7,124 nucleotides of DNA from an uncultured Collinsella sp. (GTDB taxonomy: Bacteria > Actinomycetota > Coriobacteriia > Coriobacteriales > Coriobacteriaceae), in NCBI GenBank assembly GCA_900550735.1, contig URTD01000095.1, positions 1 through 7,124 on the forward strand. The letters run 5' to 3'. Below are positions 1 to 5,594 of the stretch, in pieces; positions within the stretch are counted from its first letter, which is position 1, and the number at the start of each line of letters is the position of its first letter. A program made the translations under genes and the position numbers. The notes under the pieces were generated by a model that was given only the letters and a program-made list of their open reading frames with translations, was not told the DNA's origin and made no database searches.

Positions 1-8
1 TGTGTGCA

Positions 9-12
<4 letters not shown>
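1..12 (+). CDS. 3' end of an upstream gene (partial), ATGA overlap
   Basis: Reading from base 1 gives Cys-Val-Gln followed by TGA at 10-12. That stop overlaps the ATG of the ABC ATPase gene (9-11) in an ATGA arrangement, the usual sign of translational coupling. In this transporter family the gene before the ATPase is commonly the membrane permease or a permease/binding-protein fusion, so I infer that identity. Only three codons are visible, so the product cannot be read. Confidence 0.35.
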
Positions 13-836
<824 letters not shown>

Positions 837-857
837 CCGGTTGATGTAACTGCCGTT

Positions 858-903
858 ACAAAAGAGCGGGGGCTGGACTTGAATCCAGCCCCCGCTCTTT
901 TGT
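858..903. terminator. Bidirectional rho-independent terminator
   Basis: A perfect 20-bp inverted repeat (858-877 with 884-903) has a six-base loop (CTTGAA). The stem is GC-rich in the centre and has AAAAGAG/CTCTTTT ends, so both strands end in a short T run. It lies 22 bases after the ABC ATPase stop and 51 bases past the flavodoxin stop. It therefore fits as a shared terminator for the two converging units. Confidence 0.9.
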
Positions 904-953
904 AGGGATGGGGATGCGCTTTGATGCAGGCTCTTTTGGAGGTCCTGGGCTCG

Positions 954-1373
954 TTACGCGAGCTCGGCTCCGAGGGCCTTGCAAGCGGTCTCGCTCTCGT
1001 CGTCGGGCGCGTCGTAGCAGATGGTGGAGTCCACGACGTTGACGCCAGCCTCGTCGGCGTCGGCCTTCCAGTTGTCCATCCACTCGCCCTCGGCCCACGA
1101 ATAGGAGCCAAAGAGGACGACCTTCTTGTCGCCGAGAGTCTCCTTGACCTCGTCCCACATCGGCTGGAACTCATCGTACTCGAGTTCCTCAGAACCCATG
1201 GCGGGGCAGCCGAAGGCGAAGGCATCATATTCGGCGGCCTTGTCGGCAGAGAAGTCGGCGCAGGAGATGACCTCTGCCTCGGCGCCGGCACCGGTTGCGC
1301 CCTCGGCAACGAAGTTTGCCATGGCCTCGGTGTTGCCCGTGCCGCTCCAGTAGACGACGGCGATCTTGCTCAT
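954..1373 (-). CDS. Short-chain flavodoxin
   Basis: A 139-residue FMN-binding electron carrier of the cytoplasm. The phosphate loop is SGTGNTEAMA (10-19). The second FMN loop is GCPAMGSEELE (55-65), and the third is FGSYSWAEGEWMDNW (88-102) with aromatic residues placed to stack on the flavin. Length and motifs closely resemble the clostridial-type flavodoxin of Megasphaera elsdenii as I remember it. Such flavodoxins carry low-potential electrons in place of ferredoxin, often when iron is scarce. The ATG at 1371-1373 follows a good ribosome site (AAAGGA, 1380-1385) by six bases. The gene lies 46 bases after the DUF3793 stop with no terminator between them, so the two are probably co-transcribed. 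A small GCGGCA/TGCCGC hairpin (1393-1407) sits in the gap. No residue needed for FMN binding appears to be missing. The family call is firm; the physiological partner is unknown. Confidence 0.95.
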   Translation of the reverse strand: MSKIAVVYWSGTGNTEAMANFVAEGATGAGAEAEVISCADFSADKAAEYDAFAFGCPAMGSEELEYDEFQPMWDEVKETLGDKKVVLFGSYSWAEGEWMDNWKADADEAGVNVVDSTICYDAPDDESETACKALGAELA

Positions 1374-1419
1374 GTTGAGTCCTTTCAGTTGTGCGGCAGG
1401 TTGCCGCGGCTTCTATGTT

Positions 1420-2124
1420 CTATCGGGTTGCCTGGGCAAGTTGCGCCAAGCTGCAGCCCTGCTGATAGACAAAGGTGAGGTATTGAGTGCAAGCGCGGTA
1501 GGCGTCAAACATTGCAAGCGCTTGCTCGACATTCGTGTAGACCTTCCAAGCTCCAAAGACCTTGTAGTTCTCGCCGCGCTGGACGATAAACTCGCGCACA
1601 TCGTCGTAGGGATATCCGAGGAAGTAGCCTATTTCGTGCGGAAACTCGCAGGTGCAGTCGTTGCTGCAGCTAGCTTGCTGGGGTAGTGCGCATCGAGTCT
1701 GGCTACAGGCGCACTCCGCGACGTTATTGCTCGCGAGCGTGATGCGTGATGCCAAATGCACAAGGCATGTCGAAAGGTCTCTCGTGTCGTAGCCTTCCGA
1801 GGCGAGCGCCGTTTGGGCGCGAGGGTCTGCGAAATAGGTGGTGAGGCTTTTGGCTCGGTACATATACACGAGCGCTCCGCAGGGCCGCCAGACCAAAACA
1901 CTCAGGTGGATACCGAACGGGTCAAGCTCGCGATTGCACTGGGCGATAACGTTGAGCAGGCGTGCTCGGCGTTCTGCGATGGTTTTGGTTGCGGTCGAGC
2001 CGTCCCCGTGGGCGTAGGTGCCTGGATAGGTAAAGAGCGATGCCGGCTTGATGCCCGCGAGCGTGGGAGAGCAGTTGCGCACGACTGCTGCCTGAAACGT
2101 TGGGATGTCTATGGTTCGAGTCAC
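1420..2124 (-). CDS. DUF3793 family protein with a cysteine-rich segment
   Basis: A 234-residue protein of unknown function, with no signal peptide and no evident membrane segment. I recognise DUF3793 mainly from its C-terminal half: FPHEIGYFLGYPYDDVREFI (161-180), then NYKVFGAWKVYTN (186-198) and a helix ending YRACTQYL (209-216). Unusually, six cysteines lie at 138, 140, 145, 153, 157 and 159 just before the FPHEIG motif; I do not recall this as a standard part of the family and it could bind a metal. The start is GTG (2122-2124), with AAGGAG at 2129-2134 four bases upstream. Codons such as ATA, CTA and CGA are more frequent than in neighbouring genes, which suggests lower expression or a different origin. 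From memory, DUF3793 genes often sit beside flavodoxin genes in gut anaerobes, as here. The gene is first in a unit with the flavodoxin and is divergent from the HMA gene. Confidence 0.85.
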   Translation of the reverse strand: MTRTIDIPTFQAAVVRNCSPTLAGIKPASLFTYPGTYAHGDGSTATKTIAERRARLLNVIAQCNRELDPFGIHLSVLVWRPCGALVYMYRAKSLTTYFADPRAQTALASEGYDTRDLSTCLVHLASRITLASNNVAECACSQTRCALPQQASCSNDCTCEFPHEIGYFLGYPYDDVREFIVQRGENYKVFGAWKVYTNVEQALAMFDAYRACTQYLTFVYQQGCSLAQLAQATR

Positions 2125-2128
2125 GGCG

Positions 2129-2134
2129 CTCCTT
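2129..2134 (-). promoter_or_regulatory. Ribosome binding site of the DUF3793 gene
   Basis: AAGGAG on the minus strand lies four bases before a GTG codon. It supports the GTG start, since no ATG lies nearby in frame. Confidence 0.75.
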
Positions 2135-2143
2135 ACGGATTTA

Positions 2144-2162
2144 AACTGTTAGCCTAGGAAAA
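2144..2162 (-). promoter_or_regulatory. Possible DtxR/IdeR-like iron box (weak)
   Basis: The minus strand contains TAGGCTAAC, which matches the core of the actinobacterial DtxR/IdeR consensus (TTAGGTTAGGCTAACCTAA). I count 11 matches over 19 positions, nearly all in the core. It lies just downstream of the predicted -10 of the DUF3793-flavodoxin promoter, where a repressor would block initiation. The outer half-sites do not match, so this is only a candidate. Confidence 0.25.
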
Positions 2163-2190
2163 CTTATACACGAAAGTAAGCCATGGTCAA
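2163..2190 (-). promoter_or_regulatory. Sigma-70-type promoter for DUF3793-flavodoxin
   Basis: On the minus strand, TTGACC (2185-2190) and TATAAG (2163-2168) are separated by 16 bases. Transcription would start near 2156, giving a leader of about 30 bases before the GTG start. It is back to back with the plus-strand promoter at 2217-2247. Confidence 0.6.
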
Positions 2191-2216
2191 CAAAAAAGTT
2201 TGAAGAGGGAAACTAA

Positions 2217-2247
2217 TTGACCGAACGGACATGATTTTGGGTTAAGA
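2217..2247 (+). promoter_or_regulatory. Promoter for the HMA-domain gene
   Basis: TTGACC (2217-2222) is followed by the AT-rich -10 candidates GTTAAG/TTAAGA (2241-2247). The spacing is 18-19 bases, slightly long, which is common in promoters controlled by metal-responsive repressors. The predicted start point falls near 2254, inside the palindrome at 2251-2271. Confidence 0.5.
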
Positions 2248-2250
2248 TGG

Positions 2251-2271
2251 AGACACCCCATGGGGGTATCT
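2251..2271. promoter_or_regulatory. CsoR-type (copper-sensing repressor) operator candidate
   Basis: A palindrome is centred on 2261: ACCCC (2255-2259), three bases, GGGGT (2263-2267), flanked by AGA (2251-2253) and TCT (2269-2271). Each arm has nine positions and only one pair (2254/2268) does not match. A G/C tract of the ACCCC-N-GGGGT kind bordered by AT-rich arms is typical of operators of the CsoR/RcnR/FrmR/CstR family. The gene controlled here encodes a GMSCDGC metal-binding domain, which fits copper sensing. No repressor gene is in the window. Confidence 0.65.
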
Positions 2272-2286
2272 AGATAGGGCTACTTG

Positions 2287-2294
2287 AAAGGGGA
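2287..2294 (+). promoter_or_regulatory. Ribosome binding site that fixes the HMA gene start
   Basis: AAAGGGGA lies four bases before the ATG at 2299. It overlaps the alternative upstream TTG (2284), which therefore cannot be the start. Confidence 0.75.
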
Positions 2295-2298
2295 ACGC

Positions 2299-2682
2299 AT
2301 GAGTGACTTGCTCAACCCTGCGAATCTCATCGTGCTGGCCGTCATTGCCGCCGGCATGTTTTTTGGACTGCGTCGTATTGCCGCTTCGACACACGGGAAG
2401 AGTTGCTGCAGCGATGGTGCGAGCGGTAAGAAGGCCAAAAAGGTTGTTGTGGTGGATACCGATGCGTCACACTACCCCTATAGCGATGAGCTGCTCATCG
2501 GCGGCATGAGCTGTGACGGCTGCGCTCAGAACGTAGCCAATGCCCTCAATGCACTGGATGGCGTGTGGGCAACGGTGACGTACGCGGACCACACGGCACG
2601 CGTGCGCTCTAAGCAGCCGGTTGATCGCGGTGTCCTCGAGACGGCCGTGAAAGACGCGGGCTACTACGTCATGACGCTGTAA
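2299..2682 (+). CDS. Membrane-anchored heavy-metal-associated (HMA) domain protein
   Basis: A 127-residue protein in two parts. Residues 8-25 (ANLIVLAVIAAGMFFGLR) form one membrane helix followed by Arg-Arg and a short segment with Cys36-Cys37. This resembles the small FeoB-associated Cys-rich membrane proteins. Residues 64-127 form an HMA fold with the metal site GMSCDGC (69-75; Cys72 and Cys75) and the usual pattern of a CopZ/P-type-ATPase metal-binding domain. The likely role is binding and handing over Cu(I) or a similar soft metal at the inner face of the membrane. The ATG at 2299 is chosen over the TTG at 2284 because AAAGGGGA lies directly upstream of it. The promoter carries a CsoR-like palindrome, so copper induction is inferred. 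No copper-exporting ATPase is adjacent in the window. The gene converges on the YolD-like gene, leaving 26 bases without a visible terminator. Confidence 0.85.
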   Translation: MSDLLNPANLIVLAVIAAGMFFGLRRIAASTHGKSCCSDGASGKKAKKVVVVDTDASHYPYSDELLIGGMSCDGCAQNVANALNALDGVWATVTYADHTARVRSKQPVDRGVLETAVKDAGYYVMTL

Positions 2683-2708
2683 GCGCCGTCTTGGATGCAT
2701 TTCCTTGT

Positions 2709-3134
2709 CTAGGCTCGTCCGCGCAGCTCGATGTCTTGGATATCGTCGAAGTCGATGGCGATATCTTTGAGCTTGAGGAGCCTGAAGGCAGGGAGTACCT
2801 CGTCAAGGATGCCGGTGCGGGAGCGATAGCCGTACGTATCGTAATAGGTGACGCGGACCAGGTCGCCACGTTTGAGACCCTCGAGCTTTTTAGAAAGCAC
2901 GAGGGCTTTTTCTTCCGTGAGCTCACGTTTTGGCTCGACGGTGATTTCCTGCTTGCGCACGAGTTCGTAGTATCCCGTGAGGGCGGCAAAGGGCATAAAC
3001 TGTGCGGCGCGGTTGGCGCGCACGGCACCGTTGGCTGTGAGGTTGGGGTCGGCGGCGCGGCGTCTGCCCTCGGGGTCCGCCAGGCGCTCGAAGGCGGTCG
3101 GCGGGCGCACGGGCTGTTGTTTGGGTTTAGGCAC
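2709..3134 (-). CDS. YolD-like protein, partner of the Y-family polymerase
   Basis: A 141-residue YolD-like protein. The family hallmark is an early RAAQFMPFAALTGYYELVRK segment (residues 42-61), followed by a helix with KRELTEEKALVLSKKL and a small beta domain (RGDLVRVTYYD...RTGILDEV) that ends in DIAIDFDDIQDIELRG. YolD-like genes in Firmicutes and Actinobacteria are regularly coupled to UmuC/UvrX-type polymerases and are thought to act as a UmuD-like partner; the mechanism is unproven. The start is taken as GTG at 3132-3134 because GGAGGA (3139-3144) lies four bases upstream. The longer TTG start at 3146 would lie within that ribosome site. The first 8 bases overlap the end of the polymerase gene, showing tight translational coupling. 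It should share the LexA-controlled promoter of the polymerase. About 35 charged, Pro-rich N-terminal residues precede the domain. Confidence 0.85.
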   Translation of the reverse strand: MPKPKQQPVRPPTAFERLADPEGRRRAADPNLTANGAVRANRAAQFMPFAALTGYYELVRKQEITVEPKRELTEEKALVLSKKLEGLKRGDLVRVTYYDTYGYRSRTGILDEVLPAFRLLKLKDIAIDFDDIQDIELRGRA

Positions 3135-4632
3135 GGTGTCCTCCAACTTGGTCGTTGCGTTCGCGCGCGGTGGCGCCGGCGGTAAAGCTTAATCCCTTGA
3201 CGAGCGCGTTCTTGCCGTACTTGTCTTTCACAGCCAGGACGGCGCGCGCCAGGTCGCGCTCGCGCTCATCGGCCTCGACATCGCTAAACAGATCGATAGT
3301 GGCAAATTCCTCGGGCACAAGATTGCCAAAGCCCAGGTTGATGCGCTTGACCGGTCGTTTAGGGTCGACGGTTTTCGCCCAAAGGTCATCGAAATAGCCC
3401 ATGATCTTCTTAAACGAATTGGTGCGCTCGGGTAGCTTTCGCGAGGCATTGGAGTGCGCAAAGAGTGCGGCATAGCCACCACGCGGTTTGCCGCCATGCT
3501 CTCCCACAAAGATGCCATCGATTGCCTGCGCTTCGCGCACCAGGCGGCGCCGTTCGTCATCGCGCTGGACGGGCTTGGGCGCACGGGGCGCGAGCTCAGG
3601 GCCGGCGGTTGCGGTGGGTTCGATGCTCGATGTGCTCGAGCGCAGGTGCCCGCATCCGTCCACATACTGCGCTGTACCGCTGGCGTCGAGGCGGCGTATG
3701 TCGGCGCGCTCGCTCGCATAACCCACAAAGAGCGAGATGCTGTTGCAGACCACGTGCTTATCGACTAAGTCCAACACGGCGTTGTCGACCATCTCGCGCA
3801 AGACGGTGTAGGCTTGCTCGTAGGCATAGCCCTTCGAGAGCACCTGTCCTGTGGTGGTCGAAGTTGCTTGCGGGCGATAGGCTTGGATATCGGCGATGGT
3901 TGTCGGTTCGCGCCCAAAGGCGTGGTCGATGAGATATTCGGCATTGACGCCGAGCTCGTCGTAAAGCAGGTTTTCGTCGAGCGCCGCGACGCCCATCAGA
4001 TCGTAGACGCCGTATTTCTCGAGACGGGCCGCCACGCCGGGGCCGATGCCCCAGATGTCGGTGATGGGGCGATGGGGCCAGATCTCCTTGCGAAAGGTCT
4101 CGTCGTCGAGTTTGCCGATGCGACTGGGTACGTGCTTGGCGGTAATGTCGAGCGCCACCTTGGCCTGGAATAGGTTGGGGCCGATGCCGACCGTCGCCGT
4201 GATGCCGGTGCGCGCCAAGACCTCGTCGCGCAGCGTGCAGGCGAGCCCTTCCGCATCTGTGTGATAGAGGTCCAGATAGGGCGTCACGTCGATAAAGCAC
4301 TCATCGATGGAGTAGACGTGCACGTCCTGGGGGCTGACGTATTCCAGATAGATACCGTAGATTTTCGCCGACACCTCCATGTAGTGCTGCATGCGCGGTA
4401 CGGCCGTGATGTAGTCGATGCCATCGGGAATCTCAAATAGGCGGCAGCGATTGTGAATTCCTAAGTCCTTCATGGCCTGCGTGATGGCGAGGCAGATGGT
4501 CGTGCGTCCGCGCGATTCGTCGGCAACGACTAGGTTGGTGGTGAGCGGATCGAGCCCACGGTCGACGCACTCGACGCTGGCATAAAACGTCTTGAGGTCG
4601 ATGCAGATATAGGTGTGCTGCTCGTGCGCCAT
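3127..4632 (-). CDS. Y-family DNA polymerase (UmuC/UvrX-type translesion polymerase)
   Basis: A 501-residue error-prone polymerase that copies damaged DNA. In numbering from the chosen ATG, the first metal ligand is D12 in ICIDLKTFYASVEC, with the FY steric-gate position at 16-17. The second acidic pair is D110-E111 in VYSIDECFID. The helix-hairpin-helix thumb is ITDIWGIGPGVAARLEKYGV (190-209). The protein ends with FTAGATARERNDQVGGHRA, the tail typical of YolD-linked UmuC proteins. Residues about 323-388 form a Pro/Ala/Arg-rich insertion in the little-finger region. The ATG at 4630-4632 is preferred over GTG at 4651-4653 because AGGA (4638-4641) sits five bases upstream of it and little leader would otherwise remain. 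The gene is first in an operon with the YolD-like gene (8-bp overlap). A promoter with a LexA-like box (4664-4677) points to SOS induction. Not DinB itself: DinB lacks the YolD partner and this tail. Confidence 0.93.
   Translation of the reverse strand: MAHEQHTYICIDLKTFYASVECVDRGLDPLTTNLVVADESRGRTTICLAITQAMKDLGIHNRCRLFEIPDGIDYITAVPRMQHYMEVSAKIYGIYLEYVSPQDVHVYSIDECFIDVTPYLDLYHTDAEGLACTLRDEVLARTGITATVGIGPNLFQAKVALDITAKHVPSRIGKLDDETFRKEIWPHRPITDIWGIGPGVAARLEKYGVYDLMGVAALDENLLYDELGVNAEYLIDHAFGREPTTIADIQAYRPQATSTTTGQVLSKGYAYEQAYTVLREMVDNAVLDLVDKHVVCNSISLFVGYASERADIRRLDASGTAQYVDGCGHLRSSTSSIEPTATAGPELAPRAPKPVQRDDERRRLVREAQAIDGIFVGEHGGKPRGGYAALFAHSNASRKLPERTNSFKKIMGYFDDLWAKTVDPKRPVKRINLGFGNLVPEEFATIDLFSDVEADERERDLARAVLAVKDKYGKNALVKGLSFTAGATARERNDQVGGHRA
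3139..3144 (-). promoter_or_regulatory. Ribosome binding site of the YolD-like gene, inside the polymerase gene
   Basis: GGAGGA on the minus strand lies within the last codons of the polymerase gene, four bases before GTG (3132-3134). It decides the start and implies coupled translation. Confidence 0.7.
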
Positions 4633-4637
4633 CCGTG

Positions 4638-4641
4638 TCCT
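4638..4641 (-). promoter_or_regulatory. Ribosome binding site of the polymerase gene
   Basis: AGGA on the minus strand lies five bases before the ATG at 4632. The alternative GTG at 4653 has no purine-rich site at a suitable distance. Confidence 0.55.
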
Positions 4642-4663
4642 ATCATCAAACACATGTTCTTAT

Positions 4664-4677
4664 CGAATATCTGTTCG
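4664..4677. promoter_or_regulatory. LexA (SOS) box
   Basis: On the minus strand the 14-mer is CGAAC-AGAT-ATTCG. It matches the Gram-positive/actinobacterial LexA consensus CGAAC-N4-GTTCG at nine of ten fixed positions. It sits in a larger 20-bp near-palindrome (4661-4680; arms TATCGAAC and TATCGAAT). It abuts the -10 hexamer and covers the likely start point, a standard place for repression. Confidence 0.85.
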
Positions 4678-4706
4678 ATAATACCCTCTCATCCGGACAT
4701 CGTCAA
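4678..4706 (-). promoter_or_regulatory. Sigma-70-type promoter for the polymerase-YolD operon
   Basis: On the minus strand, TTGACG (4701-4706) and TATTAT (4678-4683) are separated by exactly 17 bases. The predicted start point is near 4671, inside the LexA box, giving a leader of about 40 bases to the ATG at 4632. Confidence 0.8.
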
Positions 4707-4719
4707 AACCTGTCAAAAA

Positions 4720-4741
4720 GGGACTGGTTTGTTTTGGTAGG
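4720..4741 (+). repeat. Partial copy (one arm) of a palindromic repeat
   Basis: This 22-base segment matches the left arm of the palindrome at 5409-5464 at 20 of 22 positions (GGGACtGGTTTgTTTTGG then TAGG, lower case marking differences). Just upstream, AAACCTGTC (4706-4714) can pair with GACTGGTTT (4722-4730) with one mismatch. This suggests a rearranged or decayed repeat. It lies beside the -35 of the polymerase promoter. Confidence 0.6.
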
Positions 4742-4870
4742 TATGGTCGTGCGGTTGGATCGGGTTTTTAACGCAGCTCTAAAGAGTGCGAAACAGCTCG
4801 GAAAACCTTGCTTCGTAGCATGAGCCTAACGATTGATACCGCCTATGCGCACGGAAGGGTTGTGGGAAAG

Positions 4871-5395
4871 ATGGTCAATTATGGGTTTGGTATGCCGACA
4901 CGCCTTGTTGCGGATGGGGACGTGGCTCGCTGGTGCGGACGATTGGTCGCTCACTACGGTGGCACCAAGGCGCTGGTCGTGCTGGGCGGAGACAAGCATA
5001 CGTGTGATGAGCTCGTCTCGGCGGCGCTCGGCTCGCTTGATCGAGCTCTGCTCGAGCGCGTGCTCTTTCGTTGCGGATCGGTCGGCGGTGACGGGGGAGA
5101 CGAGCTGGTCGACGAGGCCGTAGCCCTGGCAACCGATGAGGGCGTGGACTTTGTCCTGGCGATTGGCGATGCCGATACGGCGGGCTTTGCGCGCGAACTC
5201 GCTCGTCGCATGGCCATGCTCGATGCCGGCGAGGACGGCTTTGTGCCTTATGGATGCATTGTCTCGGAGGGCAAGGTGCCTGCCGTCGTGGGTGCCGGCG
5301 AGGCTCCCGTTTTTGCTATCATCGCGCCCGAGCTCCTGGAGGGCATCGGTTCCCCCTTGCGCGAGCTGCTCGGCAGTGTGTGCACTGCGGCCTAG
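4871..5395 (+). CDS. Shortened, degenerate iron-containing alcohol dehydrogenase-like protein
   Basis: A 174-residue protein resembling only the N-terminal nucleotide-binding part of group III (iron-containing) alcohol dehydrogenases, which are usually near 390 residues. MVNYGFGMPTRLVADGD looks like the family start (N/F-x-F-x-x-PT-x-x-x-x-G). The segments HYGGTKALVVLGGDKHT (28-44) and DEGVDFVLAIGDADTAGFAR (89-108) follow the family's order, but the GGGSxxD cofactor motif is replaced by IGDADTAGFA. The C-terminal helical domain with the metal-binding histidines is absent. A C-terminal stretch (VPYGCIVSEGKVPAV...FAIIAPELLEG) looks like remnants of the family's later segments. Catalysis as a dehydrogenase is therefore unlikely. 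The ATG at 4871 is chosen on homology; in-frame ATG 4820 would add 17 residues and TTG 4808 a further four, and none of the three has a strong ribosome site. The frame is open and codon use is normal, so it may still be expressed. Confidence 0.6.
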   Translation: MVNYGFGMPTRLVADGDVARWCGRLVAHYGGTKALVVLGGDKHTCDELVSAALGSLDRALLERVLFRCGSVGGDGGDELVDEAVALATDEGVDFVLAIGDADTAGFARELARRMAMLDAGEDGFVPYGCIVSEGKVPAVVGAGEAPVFAIIAPELLEGIGSPLRELLGSVCTAA

Positions 5396-5408
5396 TACCT
5401 GCTAGGAA

Positions 5409-5464
5409 GGGACAGGTTTATTTTGGTAGGTAAAGCGTTTGACCTGCCAAAATAAACCTGTCCC
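5409..5464. repeat. Palindromic repeat element, possible terminator
   Basis: Arms of 22 bases (5409-5430 and 5443-5464) are complementary except for one position, which is a G-U pair in RNA. They flank a 12-base spacer that itself contains AAA-GCG-TTT. The right arm is followed by TTTTT (5465-5469), so on the plus strand it can act as a rho-independent terminator for the gene ending at 5395. An imperfect single arm recurs at 4720-4741, so it belongs to a dispersed family rather than being only a terminator. Confidence 0.8.
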
Positions 5465-5529
5465 TTTTTGGTCGGTTGCCGTTTGGGGGCCGATTGGCAA
5501 CGCTCGCTGATTGTAGTCTTGACCTGCGC

Positions 5530-5535
5530 TAGAAT
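5530..5535 (+). promoter_or_regulatory. Candidate -10 element for pgi
   Basis: TAGAAT is a good -10 hexamer, but the sequence at the matching -35 distance (CTGATT, 5507-5512) is poor. TTGACC (5519-5524) is a good -35 but only five bases upstream of TAGAAT; its partner at 17 bases (ATCTGA, 5542-5547) is weak. The promoter of pgi is probably here, but which pair is used is unclear. Confidence 0.4.
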
Positions 5536-5552
5536 AGTGGCATCTGAATGTC

Positions 5553-5576
5553 CGGGCGCATGGAGGCGTGCGCCCG
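5553..5576 (+). other. Hairpin in the pgi leader
   Basis: CGGGCGCA (5553-5560) and TGCGCCCG (5569-5576) form a perfect 8-bp stem with the loop TGGAGGCG. It ends seven bases before the pgi ribosome site (5583-5590). It is not followed by a T run, so it is not a terminator. It may stabilise the mRNA or have no role. Confidence 0.35.
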
Positions 5577-5594
5577 TATGCTGAGGAGGACTCT

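Noticed and set aside
921..1478. Plus-strand open frame antisense to the flavodoxin
   Set aside because: The opposite strand encodes a textbook flavodoxin with a good ribosome site; this frame has no recognisable motif.
1756..2157. Plus-strand open frame antisense to the DUF3793 gene
   Set aside because: No ribosome site or domain is visible; the DUF3793 motifs on the other strand explain the region.
2284..2298. TTG start 15 bases upstream for the HMA gene
   Set aside because: The TTG and following codons form the ribosome site (AAAGGGGA) of the ATG at 2299.
2683..2708. Possible terminator between the converging HMA and YolD-like genes
   Set aside because: No stable hairpin or T run is visible in these 26 bases; termination may be rho-dependent or the transcripts may overlap.
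2691..3185. Plus-strand open frame antisense to the YolD-like gene
   Set aside because: It is a shadow of the YolD-like gene and the polymerase end; the real frame has the family motif and an 8-bp coupled start.
3758..4300. Minus-strand frame of 180 codons inside the polymerase gene
   Set aside because: It is in a different frame from the polymerase and is Arg/His-rich, a typical out-of-frame product; the polymerase catalytic residues lie in the other frame.
4633..4653. GTG start at 4651-4653 for the polymerase
   Set aside because: It lies only about 18 bases from the predicted transcript start, has no clear ribosome site, and the extra seven residues are not part of the conserved family start. 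It remains possible.
5475..5501. GTTGCC/GGCAAC inverted repeat upstream of pgi
   Set aside because: The stem is only six bases with a 15-base loop; this is expected by chance and has no T run.
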